DNA of 64,000 bases, taken from contig NZ_PVTG01000007.1 of NCBI RefSeq assembly GCF_003002915.1, positions 145,029 to 209,028 of the forward strand. The letters run 5' to 3'. Position 1 is the first letter of the stretch; each line of letters opens with the position of its first letter. This DNA comes from Geodermatophilus tzadiensis (lineage in GTDB: Bacteria > Actinomycetota > Actinomycetes > Mycobacteriales > Geodermatophilaceae). A model generated the notes under the pieces. The model searched no databases and was not told where the DNA came from. It saw only the letters and a program-made list of their open reading frames with translations. Position numbers and translations under genes: made by a program. This document shows, one piece after another, positions 16,277-27,543 of the stretch.

Positions 16277-16959
16277 GACCGCACCTCCACTGCCGAGCGG
16301 GCCAGCTCCACCACGCGGTCCACCACCTGTTCCCGACCGAGGTCGGTGCTGTCGACGACCACCGCGTCGGCGGCCGGCCGCAGCGGGCTGTCCGCGCGGC
16401 TGCTGTCGTACTCGTCCCGGCGGCGCAGGTCGGCGGCGAGCTCCGCGACCTCCTCCGGCGTGGTGAGCCCCAGCTGGTCGGCCCGCCGCTGCGCGCGCGC
16501 CTCCGGCGCCGCGGTCAGGTACACCTTCACGGTCGCGTCGGGCAGCACCACGGTGCCGATGTCGCGGCCCTCGACGACGACGGCGTCGGCCGCGGCCACC
16601 AGCGAGCGCTGCTGGTCGACCAGCTGCCGCCGCACCGCGGGCACCGCCGAGACCGCGGAGACGGCACGGGTCACCTCGGCGCCGCGGATGCGCACCGCGA
16701 CGTCGGTGCCGTCCACCTCCACCCGCTCGGTGTCGGCCTGCGTCCCCACCTCGATGCGCGCGCCCGCCACCACCCGGGCCACCGCCTCGGCGTCCTCGGG
16801 GTCGACCCCGGCGTCGAGGACCGCGACCGTGGCGGCGCGGTACATGGCGCCGGTGTCGAGGTAGGCCGCGCCCAGCCGGGCCGCGACCGCGCGCGCGACG
16901 CTGGACTTGCCCGTCCCCGACGGCCCGTCGAGGGTCACCTGCCCCCGGAACCCGCTCAC
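16273..16959 (-). CDS. cmk: Cytidylate kinase
   Basis: 228 residues from GTG 16959 ([12 protein letters not shown]), giving the normal length. P-loop [36 protein letters not shown] and the RRDEYDSSR lid arginines are all present. It phosphorylates CMP/dCMP. The start is not settled: a 48-bp repeat upstream keeps the frame open and offers further GTG starts at 17007 and 17055. The 17055 start overlaps the aroH stop as GTGA, the coupling used throughout this window, and would add a repeated 2x16-residue Arg/Glu/Thr-rich N-terminal tail. Der follows with a GTGA overlap. Confidence 0.95.
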   Translation of the reverse strand: MSGFRGQVTLDGPSGTGKSSVARAVAARLGAAYLDTGAMYRAATVAVLDAGVDPEDAEAVARVVAGARIEVGTQADTERVEVDGTDVAVRIRGAEVTRAVSAVSAVPAVRRQLVDQQRSLVAAADAVVVEGRDIGTVVLPDATVKVYLTAAPEARAQRRADQLGLTTPEEVAELAADLRRRDEYDSSRADSPLRPAADAVVVDSTDLGREQVVDRVVELARSAVEVRS

Positions 16960-17061
16960 TGCGCTGTCGCTGCGCGCAGTGGTCTCCGCTCGCTGGCGCG
17001 CGCTCACTGCGCTGTCACCGCGCGCAGTGGTCTCCGCTCGCTGGCGCTCGCTCACTGCGCG
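16954..17061. repeat. 48-bp tandem repeat at the aroH/cmk junction
   Basis: Two near-identical 48-bp copies start at 16954 and 17002 (GCTCACTGCGCTGTC...), with a 12-bp partial at 17050. Each copy carries a GTGAGC start candidate on the minus strand in the cmk frame. The period is a multiple of three, so the cmk frame is preserved through the repeat up to the aroH stop. Confidence 0.85.
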
Positions 17062-17414
17062 ATGTCCCGTCGCAGCGCCACGGCACCCCGCAGGTACACG
17101 TGCTGGATCTCGGTGCGCGGCCGGTCGGTCTCCACGTGCGCCATCAGCCGCAGCACCCGCGGCAGCGCGTGCGGGACGCCGATCTCGGTGGCGCACATCA
17201 GCGGGACGTCGCCCATGCCCAGCTCCCGGGCGGCCAGCGCGGGGAACTCCGACACCAGGTCGGGGGTCGCGGTGAACAGGATGCTGATGATGTCGTCGAG
17301 GTCGAGGCCGTTGCGCTCGACGACGGTGCTCACCAGCTCGCGGGTGGCCTCGAGCACCTGGTCGCGGTCGTCGGCGTCCACCTGTGTCGCGCCCCGGATG
17401 GCCCGTACGGCCAC
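17052..17414 (-). CDS. aroH: Chorismate mutase, AroH type
   Basis: 120 residues, the size of the monofunctional AroH class. Active-site residues known from the Bacillus enzyme are in place: Arg7 (AIRGAT), Cys74 and Glu77 (LMCATEIG), Arg89 (RVLRL) and Tyr107 (QHVYLRG). It converts chorismate to prephenate for phenylalanine/tyrosine synthesis in the cytoplasm. It lies directly before cmk and may drive cmk-der transcription. Its stop is inside the third, partial copy of the 48-bp repeat. Confidence 0.95.
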   Translation of the reverse strand: MAVRAIRGATQVDADDRDQVLEATRELVSTVVERNGLDLDDIISILFTATPDLVSEFPALAARELGMGDVPLMCATEIGVPHALPRVLRLMAHVETDRPRTEIQHVYLRGAVALRRDIAQ

Positions 17415-17584
17415 TGCACCCTCCTCGGTCGGTCCCGGCTCCCGTCCCTGGGTGCCCGGTCGAGTCTAGGTACCCCGCGCCAGCGCCCTCCCCCGTGGCA
17501 GCCTTCCGCGCCGGGGAGCCCCCCATGGGGGCACCGAGACCTAGTGCCCTGGGCGGTTCCGGACGGATTCGTCACGGTAACGGG

Positions 17585-17866
17585 GTGAGTCGAGACGAGG
17601 CCCACGGCCGAGCCACTGCCCGTCGAGCAGGCGTCACCGGGACGCCTGCGGACCGGACCCGTCCGGGGCGGGCGGTGTGCACCGTGCGGACCGACCGCAC
17701 CGCCGGCACCGTCCGGGTCCGCGGCCACCTGGACGGGGTGGGCGCCGAGGCGCTGTGCCGGGTCGTCGACGCGCTCCGGCAGCTCGGCCACCGGCAGGTG
17801 GTCGTCGACCTGGGGTCGGCGACCGTCACCGACGACGCCCGCGCGCTCCTCACCGCCTCGGCCTGA
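17585..17866 (+). CDS. Small STAS-like protein
   Basis: 93 residues from GTG 17585. The C-terminal half (TVRVRGHLDGVGAEALCRVV, then a hydrophobic strand VVVDLGSATVTDDARALL) follows the strand-helix pattern of STAS domains of anti-sigma-factor antagonists. The usual phosphorylatable serine position (D-S-S-G) reads T-D-D-A, so it may be non-phosphorylatable or degenerate. A later GTG at about 17675 is an alternative start. It stands alone, divergent from aroH, with no anti-sigma kinase beside it. Function as a partner-switch regulator is inference. Confidence 0.55.
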   Translation: MSRDEAHGRATARRAGVTGTPADRTRPGRAVCTVRTDRTAGTVRVRGHLDGVGAEALCRVVDALRQLGHRQVVVDLGSATVTDDARALLTASA

Positions 17867-17898
17867 CCGGCCGACCGCGGCGCCGGGCCGCGGAGAGG

Positions 17899-18809
17899 TC
17901 AGAGCGGGCGGATGCCCCAGGTGGCCGTCGTCGACTCCCCCGGCTCCAGCCGGCGGACGCCCGTGCCGGTGCGGAACGCGTCGGGCGGGCAGGTCATCGG
18001 CTCCACCGCCAGGCCGTGGCGGCGCCGGGCGGCGGGCTCGACCACGTCACCGGTGAACACCTGCAGCCAGCCGTAGGAGGCGTCCAGCCAGAGGACGGCG
18101 CCGCGGCCGCTCGCGTCCACCAGCCGCACCTCGGCCACCCCGTCGGCGTCCCGCGCGAGGTCGGTGAGGCAGTCGTCCAGGCGCAGGCCGCCGATCCGGC
18201 GGCCGGTCCGCAGGTCGTACGGCGTCCCCTCGACCGGCTCGGTGCCCACGGGCAGCAGCCGGTCGTCGGGGGTGACGCGGGTGGCGGCCGGCACGGTGAG
18301 CGTGCAGTCGTCGAGCAGCCCCTCCCCCGCGGCGAGGTAGGGGTGGTGGCCCTCGCCGTAGGGCAGCGCGCGGTCACCCTCGTTGGTCGCGGTGGTGGTC
18401 ACCCGCAGCCCCTCGGCCGACAGCTCGTAGCCGACCCGCAGCCGCAGCGCGAACGGGTAGCCCGGCTGCGGGTGCAGAAGGTGCTCGAGCACCACCGAGT
18501 CGTCGCTGCGGGCCAGCACCCGCCAGGCGACGAAGCGCACCAGACCGTGGATCGCCGTCCCCCGCTCCGGCTCGGTCACCGGGGTGCGCAGCTCCCGCCC
18601 GTCCCACGACCAGACGCCGTCGCCGAGCCGGTTGGGCCACGGCGCGAGCACGTGCCCGCGGACGTCGGGCGCCATCTCGTCGGCGGCGTAGCCGTCGAGC
18701 ACAGCGCGGCCGCCCGCGGAGTAGGTGCGCAGGCCGCCGCCCACCTCGACGACGACGGCCTCCGCGTCGCCGGCGCGCAGGACGTGCTGCTCACCGGTGG
18801 GCAGCACGC

Positions 18810-18813
<4 letters not shown>
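17899..18813 (-). CDS. Aldose 1-epimerase family protein
   Basis: 304 residues from GTG 18813, GTGA-coupled to the ABC ATPase gene. Family features: a glycine-rich VEVGGGLRTYSAGG start, PWPNRLGDG near 62, RGTAIHGLVR with the catalytic-region His near 93, a GEGHHPYL strand with the second His near 155, and VVEPAARRRHGLAVEPMTCPPDAF towards the end. These enzymes interconvert alpha and beta anomers of aldoses. As the last gene of the xylan operon it probably mutarotates xylose or arabinose released inside the cell before the isomerase step. Confidence 0.9.
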
Positions 18814-19883
<1,070 letters not shown>

Positions 19884-19947
19884 GGTGGTTCTCCTCGCGG
19901 GGTGTCGGCGACGGCGCCGGCAGGTGGGTCGGGTGGGTCGGGTGGGT

Positions 19948-21348
19948 TCAGGAGCGGTCGGCGGTGAGGTCGCGGACCTCGGCGTAGCGCTCGCGGACGG
20001 CGGGCACCGGGTCGGCCTCGTAGGTCTCGGTGCTGGTGGCCGGCCACACCGGCGGGGTGTCGCCGCCGGCGAGCACCCAGGCGGCCTGCCGGGCGGCGCC
20101 GTCGGCCACGTACTCCCCCGGCGGCGGCACCAGGACCGGCACGCCGAGGACGGCGGGGGCGAGCCGGCGGACGGCCTCCGAGCGGGCGCCGCCGCCGACC
20201 AGCAGCACCCGGCGCACCGGGTTGCCCTGGGCGGCGATGGCCTCCAGCCCGTCGGCGAGGCCGCACAGCAGCCCCTCGACGGCGGCGCGCGCCAGGTGCG
20301 CCGGGGTGGCGGTGGCCAGGGTCAGGCCGTGCACCGCCCCGGTGGAGCGCGGGCGGTCCGGCGTCCGCTCGCCCTCCAGGTAGGGCACCAGCACCAGGCC
20401 GCCGGCCCCGGCCGGCGCGCTGAGCGCCAGCCGGGACAGCTCCGCGTGGTCGACGCCGAGCAGCCGCGCGGTGGCGTCGAGCACCCGGGCGGCGTTCAGC
20501 GTGACGACCAGCGGCAGGAAGTTGCCGGTGGCGTCGGCGAACCCGGCCACGGTGCCCGACGGGTCGGCGCTCGGCGTGGTGGACACGGTGGAGACCACGC
20601 CGGAGGTGCCGATGGACAGCACGACGTCACCGGGCTCGGCGCTGATGCCCAGCGCCGCGGCCGCGTTGTCGCCGGTGCCGGGACCGAGCACCGCGCCGCC
20701 GCCGGCGACCGTCCCGGCCCGCTCCGCCGGACCGAGCACCCGCGGCAGCACCGGCGTGCGGCCGAAGGCCCGCTCGAGCAGGTCGGGCCGGTAGGCCTCC
20801 TGGGCCGGCGACCAGTAGCCGGTGCCGCTGGCGTCCCCGCGGTCGGTGACCAGGGCGTCGAGGCCCGGCGTACCGGCCAGCTGCCAGGTGAGCCAGTCGT
20901 GCGGCAGGCACACCGCCGCCGTCCGCGCCGCGTTCGCCGGCTCGGCCTCGGCCAGCCAGCGCAGCTTGGTGACGGTGAAGGAGGCCACCGGCACCAGGCC
21001 GACGGCGTCGGCCCAGGCCTGCGGGCCGCCGAGCTCGGCGGTCAGGTCGGTCGCCGCCTGCGCCGAACGGGTGTCGTTCCACAACAGGGCGTCGCGCACG
21101 ACCCGGCCGTCCTCGTCGAGGCAGACCATCCCGTGCTGCTGCCCGCCGACGGCCACCGCGGCGACGTCGTCGAGGCCCCCGGCCTCGACGACCGCCGTCC
21201 GCAGCGCCGCCTCCCAGGCGGCCGGGTCGACCTCGGTGCCCTCCGGGTGCGGCGCCCGGCCCTCCCGGACCAGGGCGCCGCTGTCGGCGTCCCGCACCAC
21301 GACCTTGCACGACTGGGTCGACGAGTCGACCCCGGCCACCAGTGTCAT
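19948..21348 (-). CDS. xylB: Xylulokinase
   Basis: 466 residues, FGGY kinase family. N-terminal ATP/sugar-binding [11 protein letters not shown] with Asp8, GGQQHGMV near 75, LLWNDTRS near 95, and the C-terminal domain with GLADGLEAI and [14 protein letters not shown]. It phosphorylates D-xylulose to xylulose-5-phosphate for the pentose phosphate pathway. It follows xylA by 7 bases and precedes the ABC ATPase by 64, giving the classic xylA-xylB order. Confidence 0.95.
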   Translation of the reverse strand: MTLVAGVDSSTQSCKVVVRDADSGALVREGRAPHPEGTEVDPAAWEAALRTAVVEAGGLDDVAAVAVGGQQHGMVCLDEDGRVVRDALLWNDTRSAQAATDLTAELGGPQAWADAVGLVPVASFTVTKLRWLAEAEPANAARTAAVCLPHDWLTWQLAGTPGLDALVTDRGDASGTGYWSPAQEAYRPDLLERAFGRTPVLPRVLGPAERAGTVAGGGAVLGPGTGDNAAAALGISAEPGDVVLSIGTSGVVSTVSTTPSADPSGTVAGFADATGNFLPLVVTLNAARVLDATARLLGVDHAELSRLALSAPAGAGGLVLVPYLEGERTPDRPRSTGAVHGLTLATATPAHLARAAVEGLLCGLADGLEAIAAQGNPVRRVLLVGGGARSEAVRRLAPAVLGVPVLVPPPGEYVADGAARQAAWVLAGGDTPPVWPATSTETYEADPVPAVRERYAEVRDLTADRS

Positions 21349-21355
21349 GACCGGA

Positions 21356-22546
21356 TCAGCGGGCGCCGAGCAGGTGCTCGAGCATCAGCTGGTCGACGCG
21401 GACGACCCCGGCGCCGCGCTGGGCGACGGTGTCGGCGTCGAAGTCCTCGAACGACGAGCGGTCGGCCAGCAGCTCCTCGAAGGTCTCGCCCTCGCCGAGG
21501 GTCGGCTGCCGCAGCTCCGGGACGCGGGCGGCGGCGAGCGCCTCCTGCACCTCGGGGTCGGCGCGGAAGGCCGCGGCGCGCTCCTTGAGCAGCAGGTAGG
21601 TGCGCATGTTGGCCTCGGCCGAGCGCCAGACGCCGTCCATGTCCTCGGTGCGCAGCGGCTTGTAGTCGAAGTGCCGGGGGCCGTCGTAGGACGGGCCGCC
21701 CTGCGGGCCGCCGTTCTCCAGCAGGTCGACGGTGCTGAAGGCCTGCAGCAGGTCGCCGTGGCCGAACACCAGGTCCTGGTCGAACTTCGGCCCGTGCTGG
21801 CCGTTGAGGTCGATGTGGAAGAGCTTGCCCAGCCAGATCGCCTCGGCGATGCCGTGGGTGAAGTTCAGGTTCGACATCTGCTCGTGGCCGGTCTCGGGGT
21901 TGATGCCGACGAGGTGGGCGTGGTCGAGCTTGGAGATGAAGGCGATGGCGTGCCCGACGGTGGGCAGGAAGATGTCGCCGCGGGGCTCGTTGGGCTTGGG
22001 CTCCAGCGCGAAGCGCAGGCCGTAGCCGCGGGCCTCGGAGTAGGCCGCCAGGGTGTCGATCGCCTCGGCGTAGCGGTCCAGCGCGGCGAGGAGGTCCTTG
22101 GCGGTGTCGACCTCGGTGCCCTCGCGGCCGCCCCACAGCACGTAGGTCTGCGCGCCCAGCTCGGCGGCGAGGTCCATGTTGCGCATGACCTTGCGCATCG
22201 CGTAGCGGCGGACCTCGCGGTCGTTGGCGGTCAGGCCGCCCTCCTTGAACACCGGGTGGGTGAACAGGTTGGTGGTGACCATGGGCACGACCAGGCCGGT
22301 CTCGTCCAGCGCCGCGCGGAAGCGCTTGATGTGCTCGTCGCGCGCGGTGGTGTCGCTGCCGAACGGGATCACGTCGTCGTCGTGGAAGGTGACGCCGTAG
22401 GCGCCCATGTCGGCGAGCCGGTGCACCGACTCGACGACGTCGACGGCCGAGCGGCTGGCCTCGCCGAACGGGTCGCGGCCCGGCCAGCCGACGGTCCAGA
22501 GGCCGAAGGTGAACTTGTCCTCGCGGGTGGGCTGAGGGGTGGACAT
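21356..22546 (-). CDS. xylA: Xylose isomerase
   Basis: 396 residues from ATG 22546 with a good AAAGGA site. Actinobacterial class-I xylose isomerase: [17 protein letters not shown] near residue 13, [12 protein letters not shown] near 51, [10 protein letters not shown] near 136, [13 protein letters not shown] with metal-ligand Glu near 180, and [16 protein letters not shown] near 242 with His/Asp ligands. It converts D-xylose to D-xylulose in the cytoplasm using two divalent metals. Within the operon it links the oligosaccharide-degrading enzymes to xylB. Confidence 0.97.
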   Translation of the reverse strand: MSTPQPTREDKFTFGLWTVGWPGRDPFGEASRSAVDVVESVHRLADMGAYGVTFHDDDVIPFGSDTTARDEHIKRFRAALDETGLVVPMVTTNLFTHPVFKEGGLTANDREVRRYAMRKVMRNMDLAAELGAQTYVLWGGREGTEVDTAKDLLAALDRYAEAIDTLAAYSEARGYGLRFALEPKPNEPRGDIFLPTVGHAIAFISKLDHAHLVGINPETGHEQMSNLNFTHGIAEAIWLGKLFHIDLNGQHGPKFDQDLVFGHGDLLQAFSTVDLLENGGPQGGPSYDGPRHFDYKPLRTEDMDGVWRSAEANMRTYLLLKERAAAFRADPEVQEALAAARVPELRQPTLGEGETFEELLADRSSFEDFDADTVAQRGAGVVRVDQLMLEHLLGAR

Positions 22547-22596
22547 GGTGTTCCTTTCGCGGGCGGTGTGGTGCGGGGTGGTGCCGGAGTGGGCGG

Positions 22597-24099
22597 TCAG
22601 GTGAGGGAGACGGCCGTCCAGGAGACCGGTGGCAGGCTGACGCTGAGCCTGCCCTCGATCAAAGCCGCTCGGGGGGTCGGCCGCAGCCGGACCCGGTCCT
22701 GGCGGTCGGTCGTGTTCGCCGCGTGCGGGTCCGGGTCGGACAGCGTCAGTGCCTCCTCGACGGTGCGCACGCCGAGCGGGGCGAGGTCGACGGTGACCTC
22801 CGCGTCCTCCGTCTGCGAGCGGTTGACGAGGAAGAGGGCGGCCACGCCGTCGTCGGCCGTGGCGGCGGCGTCGACGACGGGCACCTCGCCGTACTCGGCG
22901 GTGTCGTAGCCGGGGCAGTCGACGTCGACCTGCAGGGCGACGCCGCGCGCCAGGCGCGAGGTGGTGGCGAACGGGAAGAACGTCGTCTTGCGCCACGCCG
23001 GCCCGTCCGGCTCGGCCGCGATGGGGGCGATCACGTTGACCAGCTGGGCCAGCGAGGCGCTGGTCACCCGGTCGGCGTGCCGGATCAGCGACATCAGCAG
23101 GTTCCCGACGACGACGCCGTCGGCGACGGTGTAGGGCTCCTCGCTGATGGCCGGCGCGAGCGGCCAGTCGTCGATGCGCCGCGCCAGGTCGGCCGGCACC
23201 CGGGACAGGTACCAGACGTTCCACTCGTCGAAGGAGACGTTGATCGTCCGGGTGCTCCGGCGCACGGCCTTCACGTGGTCGGCGGTGGCGACGACGGTCT
23301 CGATGAAGCGGTCCATGTCCGTCGCGGAGGCGAGGAAGGAGCCGAGGTCGCCGTCCTTCTCCTCGTAGTAGGCGTGGCAGGAGAGGTAGTCGACGTCGTC
23401 GTAGGCGTGGGTGAGCACGGTGCGCTCCCACTCCCCGAACGTCGGCATGGCCGCGCCCGACGAGCCGCAGGCGACCAGCTCGAGGTCCGGGTCGACCTGG
23501 CGCATGGCCTTCGCGGTCCGGGCGGCGAGCTTGCCGTAGTCGTCGGCGGACATCTGGCCGAGCTGCCAGGGGCCGTCCATCTCGTTGCCGAGGCACCACA
23601 TGCGGACGTCGAAGGGCTGCCGGCGCCCGTTGCGGACCCGCTGGTCGGCGAGCGTCGTGCCCGACGGCACGTTCGCGTACTCGAGCAGGTCCAGCGCCTC
23701 GAGGGTGCCGCGGGTGCCGAGGTTGACGGCCAGCATGAGCTCGGCGCCGACCTGCTCCAGCCACGAGGCGAACTCGTGCAGCCCGACCTCGTTGGTCTCC
23801 GTGCTGTGCCAGGCGAGGTTGAGCCGCACGGGGCGCTGGTCGCGCGGGCCGACGCCGTCCTCCCACCGGAACCCGGAGACGAAGTTCCCGCCGGGGTAGC
23901 GGACCGTCGTCACCCCCATCTCGCGGACGAGGTCGACCACGTCGCGGCGGAAGCCGGCCGGGTCCGCCGTCGGGTGCCCCGGCTCGAAGATGCCGCCGTA
24001 CACGCCGCGTCCCATGTGCTCGACGAAGGCGCCGAAGAGCCGTCGGGACACCTGGCCCACCGGTCGCGCGGGGTCGACGGTGAGACGAGCGCGCAGCAT
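22597..24099 (-). CDS. Alpha-L-arabinofuranosidase, GH51
   Basis: 500 residues; ATG 24099 shares its A with the esterase stop (TGATG). Catalytic acid/base Glu173 lies in [10 protein letters not shown] and nucleophile Glu292 in [11 protein letters not shown], as in GH51 enzymes. The (beta/alpha)8 barrel is followed by a beta-sandwich domain (about 390-500). No signal peptide, so it removes arabinose side groups from imported arabinoxylo-oligosaccharides inside the cell. Members of this family normally assemble as hexamers. A longer upstream reading frame is a shadow of the esterase gene. Confidence 0.93.
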   Translation of the reverse strand: MLRARLTVDPARPVGQVSRRLFGAFVEHMGRGVYGGIFEPGHPTADPAGFRRDVVDLVREMGVTTVRYPGGNFVSGFRWEDGVGPRDQRPVRLNLAWHSTETNEVGLHEFASWLEQVGAELMLAVNLGTRGTLEALDLLEYANVPSGTTLADQRVRNGRRQPFDVRMWCLGNEMDGPWQLGQMSADDYGKLAARTAKAMRQVDPDLELVACGSSGAAMPTFGEWERTVLTHAYDDVDYLSCHAYYEEKDGDLGSFLASATDMDRFIETVVATADHVKAVRRSTRTINVSFDEWNVWYLSRVPADLARRIDDWPLAPAISEEPYTVADGVVVGNLLMSLIRHADRVTSASLAQLVNVIAPIAAEPDGPAWRKTTFFPFATTSRLARGVALQVDVDCPGYDTAEYGEVPVVDAAATADDGVAALFLVNRSQTEDAEVTVDLAPLGVRTVEEALTLSDPDPHAANTTDRQDRVRLRPTPRAALIEGRLSVSLPPVSWTAVSLT

Positions 24100-25085
24100 C
24101 AGACGCCCCGCCCCTCGAGCCGGCCGCGCAGCCAGGCGAGCTGCACGCGCTGCTGGTGGGCCTGCCCGCCCTCGTGGTCGTTGAACGGGTAGACCTCGAT
24201 CTCCTTGGGGCCGCCGTAGGCGTTGTAGGCCGCGAAGACCGTCGACGGCGGGCAGATCTCGTCCATGAGGGCGACGGAGAACAGCGCCGGGGCGGACGAC
24301 CTGCGGCCCAGCACCGCGCCGTCGAAGTAGGCGAGCGTCCGGAAGACGCGGTCCACGTGGTCGCGGTGGGCCCCGAGGTAGCGCACGACCTCGCCGTACG
24401 GGTCGCCGGGGGCGGTGCGGGTGGCCCGCGGGAAGTCGCAGAGGAACGGTACGTCGGGCATGATCGCCCGCACTCCCCGGGCGAGGGCCGAGACGGCGAG
24501 CGCGATGCCGCCGCCCTGGCTGATCCCGGTGACCGCGACCCGGTCGCCGTCGACCCCGGGGTGGTCCCGCAGCACCTCGAGGGCCCTCGTGGCGTCGGTG
24601 TAGACCCGCCGGTAGTAGTAGTCCCGCGGCGACAGCACGCCCCGCGTGAGGAACCCCGGCTGCGCGGCCGCCGAGCCCACCGGGTCGCCGGTGTCCCCCA
24701 CGGTCCAGCCGCTGCCCTGCCCGCGCGTGTCGACGACGAGCTGCGCGAAGCCCGCCGACGCCCAGAAGACGTGCTCGTGGGGCAGCCCCCGTCCGCCGTT
24801 GTAGCCCTGGAACTGCACGACCCCGGGCAGGGCGCCGTCCCCGCGCACCGCGCGGGCGGGCAGGTGCAGCCAGGCGCGGACCGGGTCGCCGCCGGAGCCG
24901 GCGAAGGACACGTCCTGGGTCTCGACGGTCACCAGCCCGTTGTCGACCGGCGTGCACGACACGTCCAGCGGCCGCTCGGCCGCCTCGGCGAGGGTCGCGT
25001 CCCAGAAGTCCCAGAGGTCGTCCGGCGCGGGGAGGTCCGGCTGGTAGCGCCGGAGGTCCTCCAGCGGGAGGTCGGTCTGCGGCAT
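24099..25085 (-). CDS. Acetylxylan esterase (AXE1/cephalosporin-C deacetylase family)
   Basis: 328 residues, CE7-type. Ser189 lies in the nucleophile elbow VTGISQGGG, the RGQGS loop is at 121-125, an aspartate is in MDEICPP near 275 and the histidine in FNDHEGG near 306. CE7 enzymes act on short, acetylated xylo-oligosaccharides and are usually intracellular hexamers; no signal peptide is visible. Both its ends overlap neighbours by one base (TGATG with the GH3 gene upstream and GH51 downstream), indicating strict co-translation. It should deacetylate imported xylan fragments so that the xylosidase can act. Confidence 0.92.
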   Translation of the reverse strand: MPQTDLPLEDLRRYQPDLPAPDDLWDFWDATLAEAAERPLDVSCTPVDNGLVTVETQDVSFAGSGGDPVRAWLHLPARAVRGDGALPGVVQFQGYNGGRGLPHEHVFWASAGFAQLVVDTRGQGSGWTVGDTGDPVGSAAAQPGFLTRGVLSPRDYYYRRVYTDATRALEVLRDHPGVDGDRVAVTGISQGGGIALAVSALARGVRAIMPDVPFLCDFPRATRTAPGDPYGEVVRYLGAHRDHVDRVFRTLAYFDGAVLGRRSSAPALFSVALMDEICPPSTVFAAYNAYGGPKEIEVYPFNDHEGGQAHQQRVQLAWLRGRLEGRGV

Positions 25086-27436
25086 CAGTCCCCGCTCCGC
25101 CGGACGGCGCTCTCCGGGTGCAGCCGGCGCTCGAAGCCGACCGTGCGGCGGCTCCCGCTGAGCGTGAACGGCAGCACCTCCCGCACGTCGGCGCTCGAGG
25201 CGCCCACCCGGAGCTCCACCTCCCCCGGCTCGACGATCCGCGCGCCGTCGCGTCCGGTGAAGGAGGTCAGGTCGGCGTGCAGGGTGAACCGCACCGTGGC
25301 GGCGGACCCGGGCGCGAGGTCGACCCGCCGGGCGGCGACGAGGGCCTGCACCGGCCGGACCACCTCGGCGGCCGCGTCGTGCAGGTAGACCTGGACGACC
25401 TCGCTCACCTCGTGGTGGGTGTCGTTGCGGAGCTCGACCTCCACCTCGGCGGTGCCGTCGGTGTCCCACTCCGGTCCGCCGACCGCGCGGACCCCGCCCC
25501 AGGTGGCGGAGCCGTACCCCAGCCCGTGCCCGAAGGGGAACAGCGGGGTCGGGTCCACCATGCTGACGTCGGTGCGCCGGCCCAGGGCCGCCGCGAGGTA
25601 GGTCCCCGGCTGGCTGCTGTCGGCGCGCGGGAAGCTCACCGGCAGCCGGCCCGACGGGGACACCCGCCCGCTGAGGACGTCGGCGACCGCAGGGCCGCCC
25701 TCCTCGCCGGGGAAGAACCCGCAGACCACCGCGGCGAGCCGGTCGGCCTGGCGGGACAGCTCGTAGGGCCGGCCCACGAGCAGCACCAGCACGACCGGGG
25801 TGCCCGTCGCCAGCAGGGCCTCGAGCAGCTCCTCCTGCCGGCCCGGGAGCCGGAGGTCCACGGCGTCACAGCCCTCCCCCGACGTGCCGTTGCCGAACAG
25901 GCCGGCCTGGTCGCCGAGGACGGCGACGCACACGTCGGCGTCGGCCGCGGCCCGCACGGCGGCCTCGATGCCCTCGTCGTCGCCGCCCAGCACCGGGCAG
26001 CCCTCGGCGACGACGACGTCGAACGCGGCGGGGTCCGCCCGCAGCGCGTCGGCGAGCGTCGGGATGTCGACGCCCACGGGCACGTCGGGGTGGTGCACGC
26101 CGACGTGCATCGGGAAGGAGTAGCAGCCGAGCACCGCCTGCGCGGTGTCGGCGCGGGGACCGACCACCGCCAGGCGCAGGCCGGGCCGCAGGGGCAGCGT
26201 CCCGTCGTTGGCGAGCAGGACGACCGAGCGGCGGGCGAGGTCCCCGGCGACGGCACGGGACTCCGCGGAGTCGAGGGTGACCTCGCCGTCGAGGACCGCC
26301 GGCGAGTCCGGCGACCAGTCGGGGTCGAGCAGGCCGAGCTCGCACTTCTGCAGCAGCACCCGGCGCAGCGCCCGGTCCACCAGGGCCTCGTCCACGGCTC
26401 CGCCGCGCACCGCCTCGACCAGCGGCCCGCCGTAGCAGTTCACGGTCGGCAGCTCCACGTCGATGCCCGCCGCCAGGGCCCGCGCGGCCGCCTCCGCCGG
26501 CGAGGCGGCCACGCCGTGCAGGGTCTGGAGGAAGGCGATCGAGAAGTAGTCCGCGACCACCGTGCCGGTGAACCCGTAGGTCTCGCGCAGCAGGGAGGTG
26601 AGCAGCGCCGTGTCCGCCGCCGACGGCACGCCGTCGATGTCGGTGTAGGAGTTCATCACCGACCGGGCACCGGCCCGCAGGGCCATCTCGAACGGCGGCA
26701 GGAAGACGTCGGCGATCTCCCGGGGGCCGGCGGAGACCGGCGCGAGGTTGCGCCCCGCGCGGGAGGCGGAGTAGCCGACGAAGTGCTTGAGCGTGGCGAC
26801 GACGCCGCTGGACTCCAGGCCGCGGACGTAGGCGCTGCCGATCGTGCCCACCAGGTGCGGGTCCTCGCCCATGGTCTCCTCGACCCGTCCCCAGCGCAGG
26901 TCGCGGGCGACGTCGAGGACCGGGGCGAGCCCCTGGTGCACGCCGAGCCGGCGCATGTTCTCCCCGATGAGCGCGCCCATCCGCTCCACGAGGTCCGGGT
27001 CGAAGCTGGCCGCCCAGCACAGCGGCGACGGGAAGACGGTCGCCGTCCACGCCGCGAGACCGGTGAGGCACTCCTCGTGCACCAGCGCGGGGATCCCGAA
27101 GCGGCCGGCCGCCACGATCTGCCGCTGGCTCTCCGCCAGGCCCTTGGCCCCCACCAGCGGGTCGACCGGCGCGGTCCCGAACGGGCGGGTCAGCTGCCCG
27201 AGCCCGTTGCGGACGAGCTCGTCCCAGTCCACCGGCGCGGCGGCCATGTCGTGCTGGTGCGGGGCCACCTCGCCCTCGGTCTCGTCGATGCCCACCCACA
27301 CGCCGTACAGCTGGGCGACCTTCTCCTCCAGCGCCATGCGGGAGATGAGGTCGGCCACCCTGTCCTCGGCGGGGACGGCGGGGTCGCGCCAGGGGGCCAG
27401 CTCGCCGGCCGTGCGGGTCTCGTCGTTGGTGCCCAT
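25085..27436 (-). CDS. Beta-xylosidase/beta-glucosidase, GH3
   Basis: 783 residues from ATG 27436 (no convincing ribosome site; the start could be slightly different). The GH3 N-terminal barrel carries LKHFVGYS near 217 and nucleophile Asp296 in VVADYFSIA. The alpha/beta sandwich domain follows (about 390-600), then a fibronectin-III-like C-terminal domain (about 680-770). The aspartate context VADY, rather than VSDW, fits the xylosidase subgroup. Cytoplasmic, as there is no signal peptide. It should release xylose from the non-reducing end of xylo-oligosaccharides. The upstream extension of the frame is a shadow of GH10. Confidence 0.93.
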   Translation of the reverse strand: MGTNDETRTAGELAPWRDPAVPAEDRVADLISRMALEEKVAQLYGVWVGIDETEGEVAPHQHDMAAAPVDWDELVRNGLGQLTRPFGTAPVDPLVGAKGLAESQRQIVAAGRFGIPALVHEECLTGLAAWTATVFPSPLCWAASFDPDLVERMGALIGENMRRLGVHQGLAPVLDVARDLRWGRVEETMGEDPHLVGTIGSAYVRGLESSGVVATLKHFVGYSASRAGRNLAPVSAGPREIADVFLPPFEMALRAGARSVMNSYTDIDGVPSAADTALLTSLLRETYGFTGTVVADYFSIAFLQTLHGVAASPAEAAARALAAGIDVELPTVNCYGGPLVEAVRGGAVDEALVDRALRRVLLQKCELGLLDPDWSPDSPAVLDGEVTLDSAESRAVAGDLARRSVVLLANDGTLPLRPGLRLAVVGPRADTAQAVLGCYSFPMHVGVHHPDVPVGVDIPTLADALRADPAAFDVVVAEGCPVLGGDDEGIEAAVRAAADADVCVAVLGDQAGLFGNGTSGEGCDAVDLRLPGRQEELLEALLATGTPVVLVLLVGRPYELSRQADRLAAVVCGFFPGEEGGPAVADVLSGRVSPSGRLPVSFPRADSSQPGTYLAAALGRRTDVSMVDPTPLFPFGHGLGYGSATWGGVRAVGGPEWDTDGTAEVEVELRNDTHHEVSEVVQVYLHDAAAEVVRPVQALVAARRVDLAPGSAATVRFTLHADLTSFTGRDGARIVEPGEVELRVGASSADVREVLPFTLSGSRRTVGFERRLHPESAVRRSGD

Positions 27437-27543
27437 GCCCTCGGGGGTCCGTCCGATCTCGTCGTGGGGGTGTGTGGTGGTGCGTGGTGGTACGTCGCGG
27501 GGGGTGTCGCGGGAGGTGCGGTGCCGCGCCGTCGGCGCGGCGC

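Noticed and set aside
13016..16864. Very long plus-strand open frame opposite the monooxygenase, der and cmk genes
   Set aside because: It has shadow composition (His/Arg/Gly/Val-rich) and no motifs, and it spans three well-supported minus-strand genes; high GC keeps antisense frames open.
19884..22600. Additional LacI operators before xylA or the ABC ATPase gene
   Set aside because: No CGTT-N-CG-N-AACG palindrome was found in the spacers 19884-19947 or 22547-22596.
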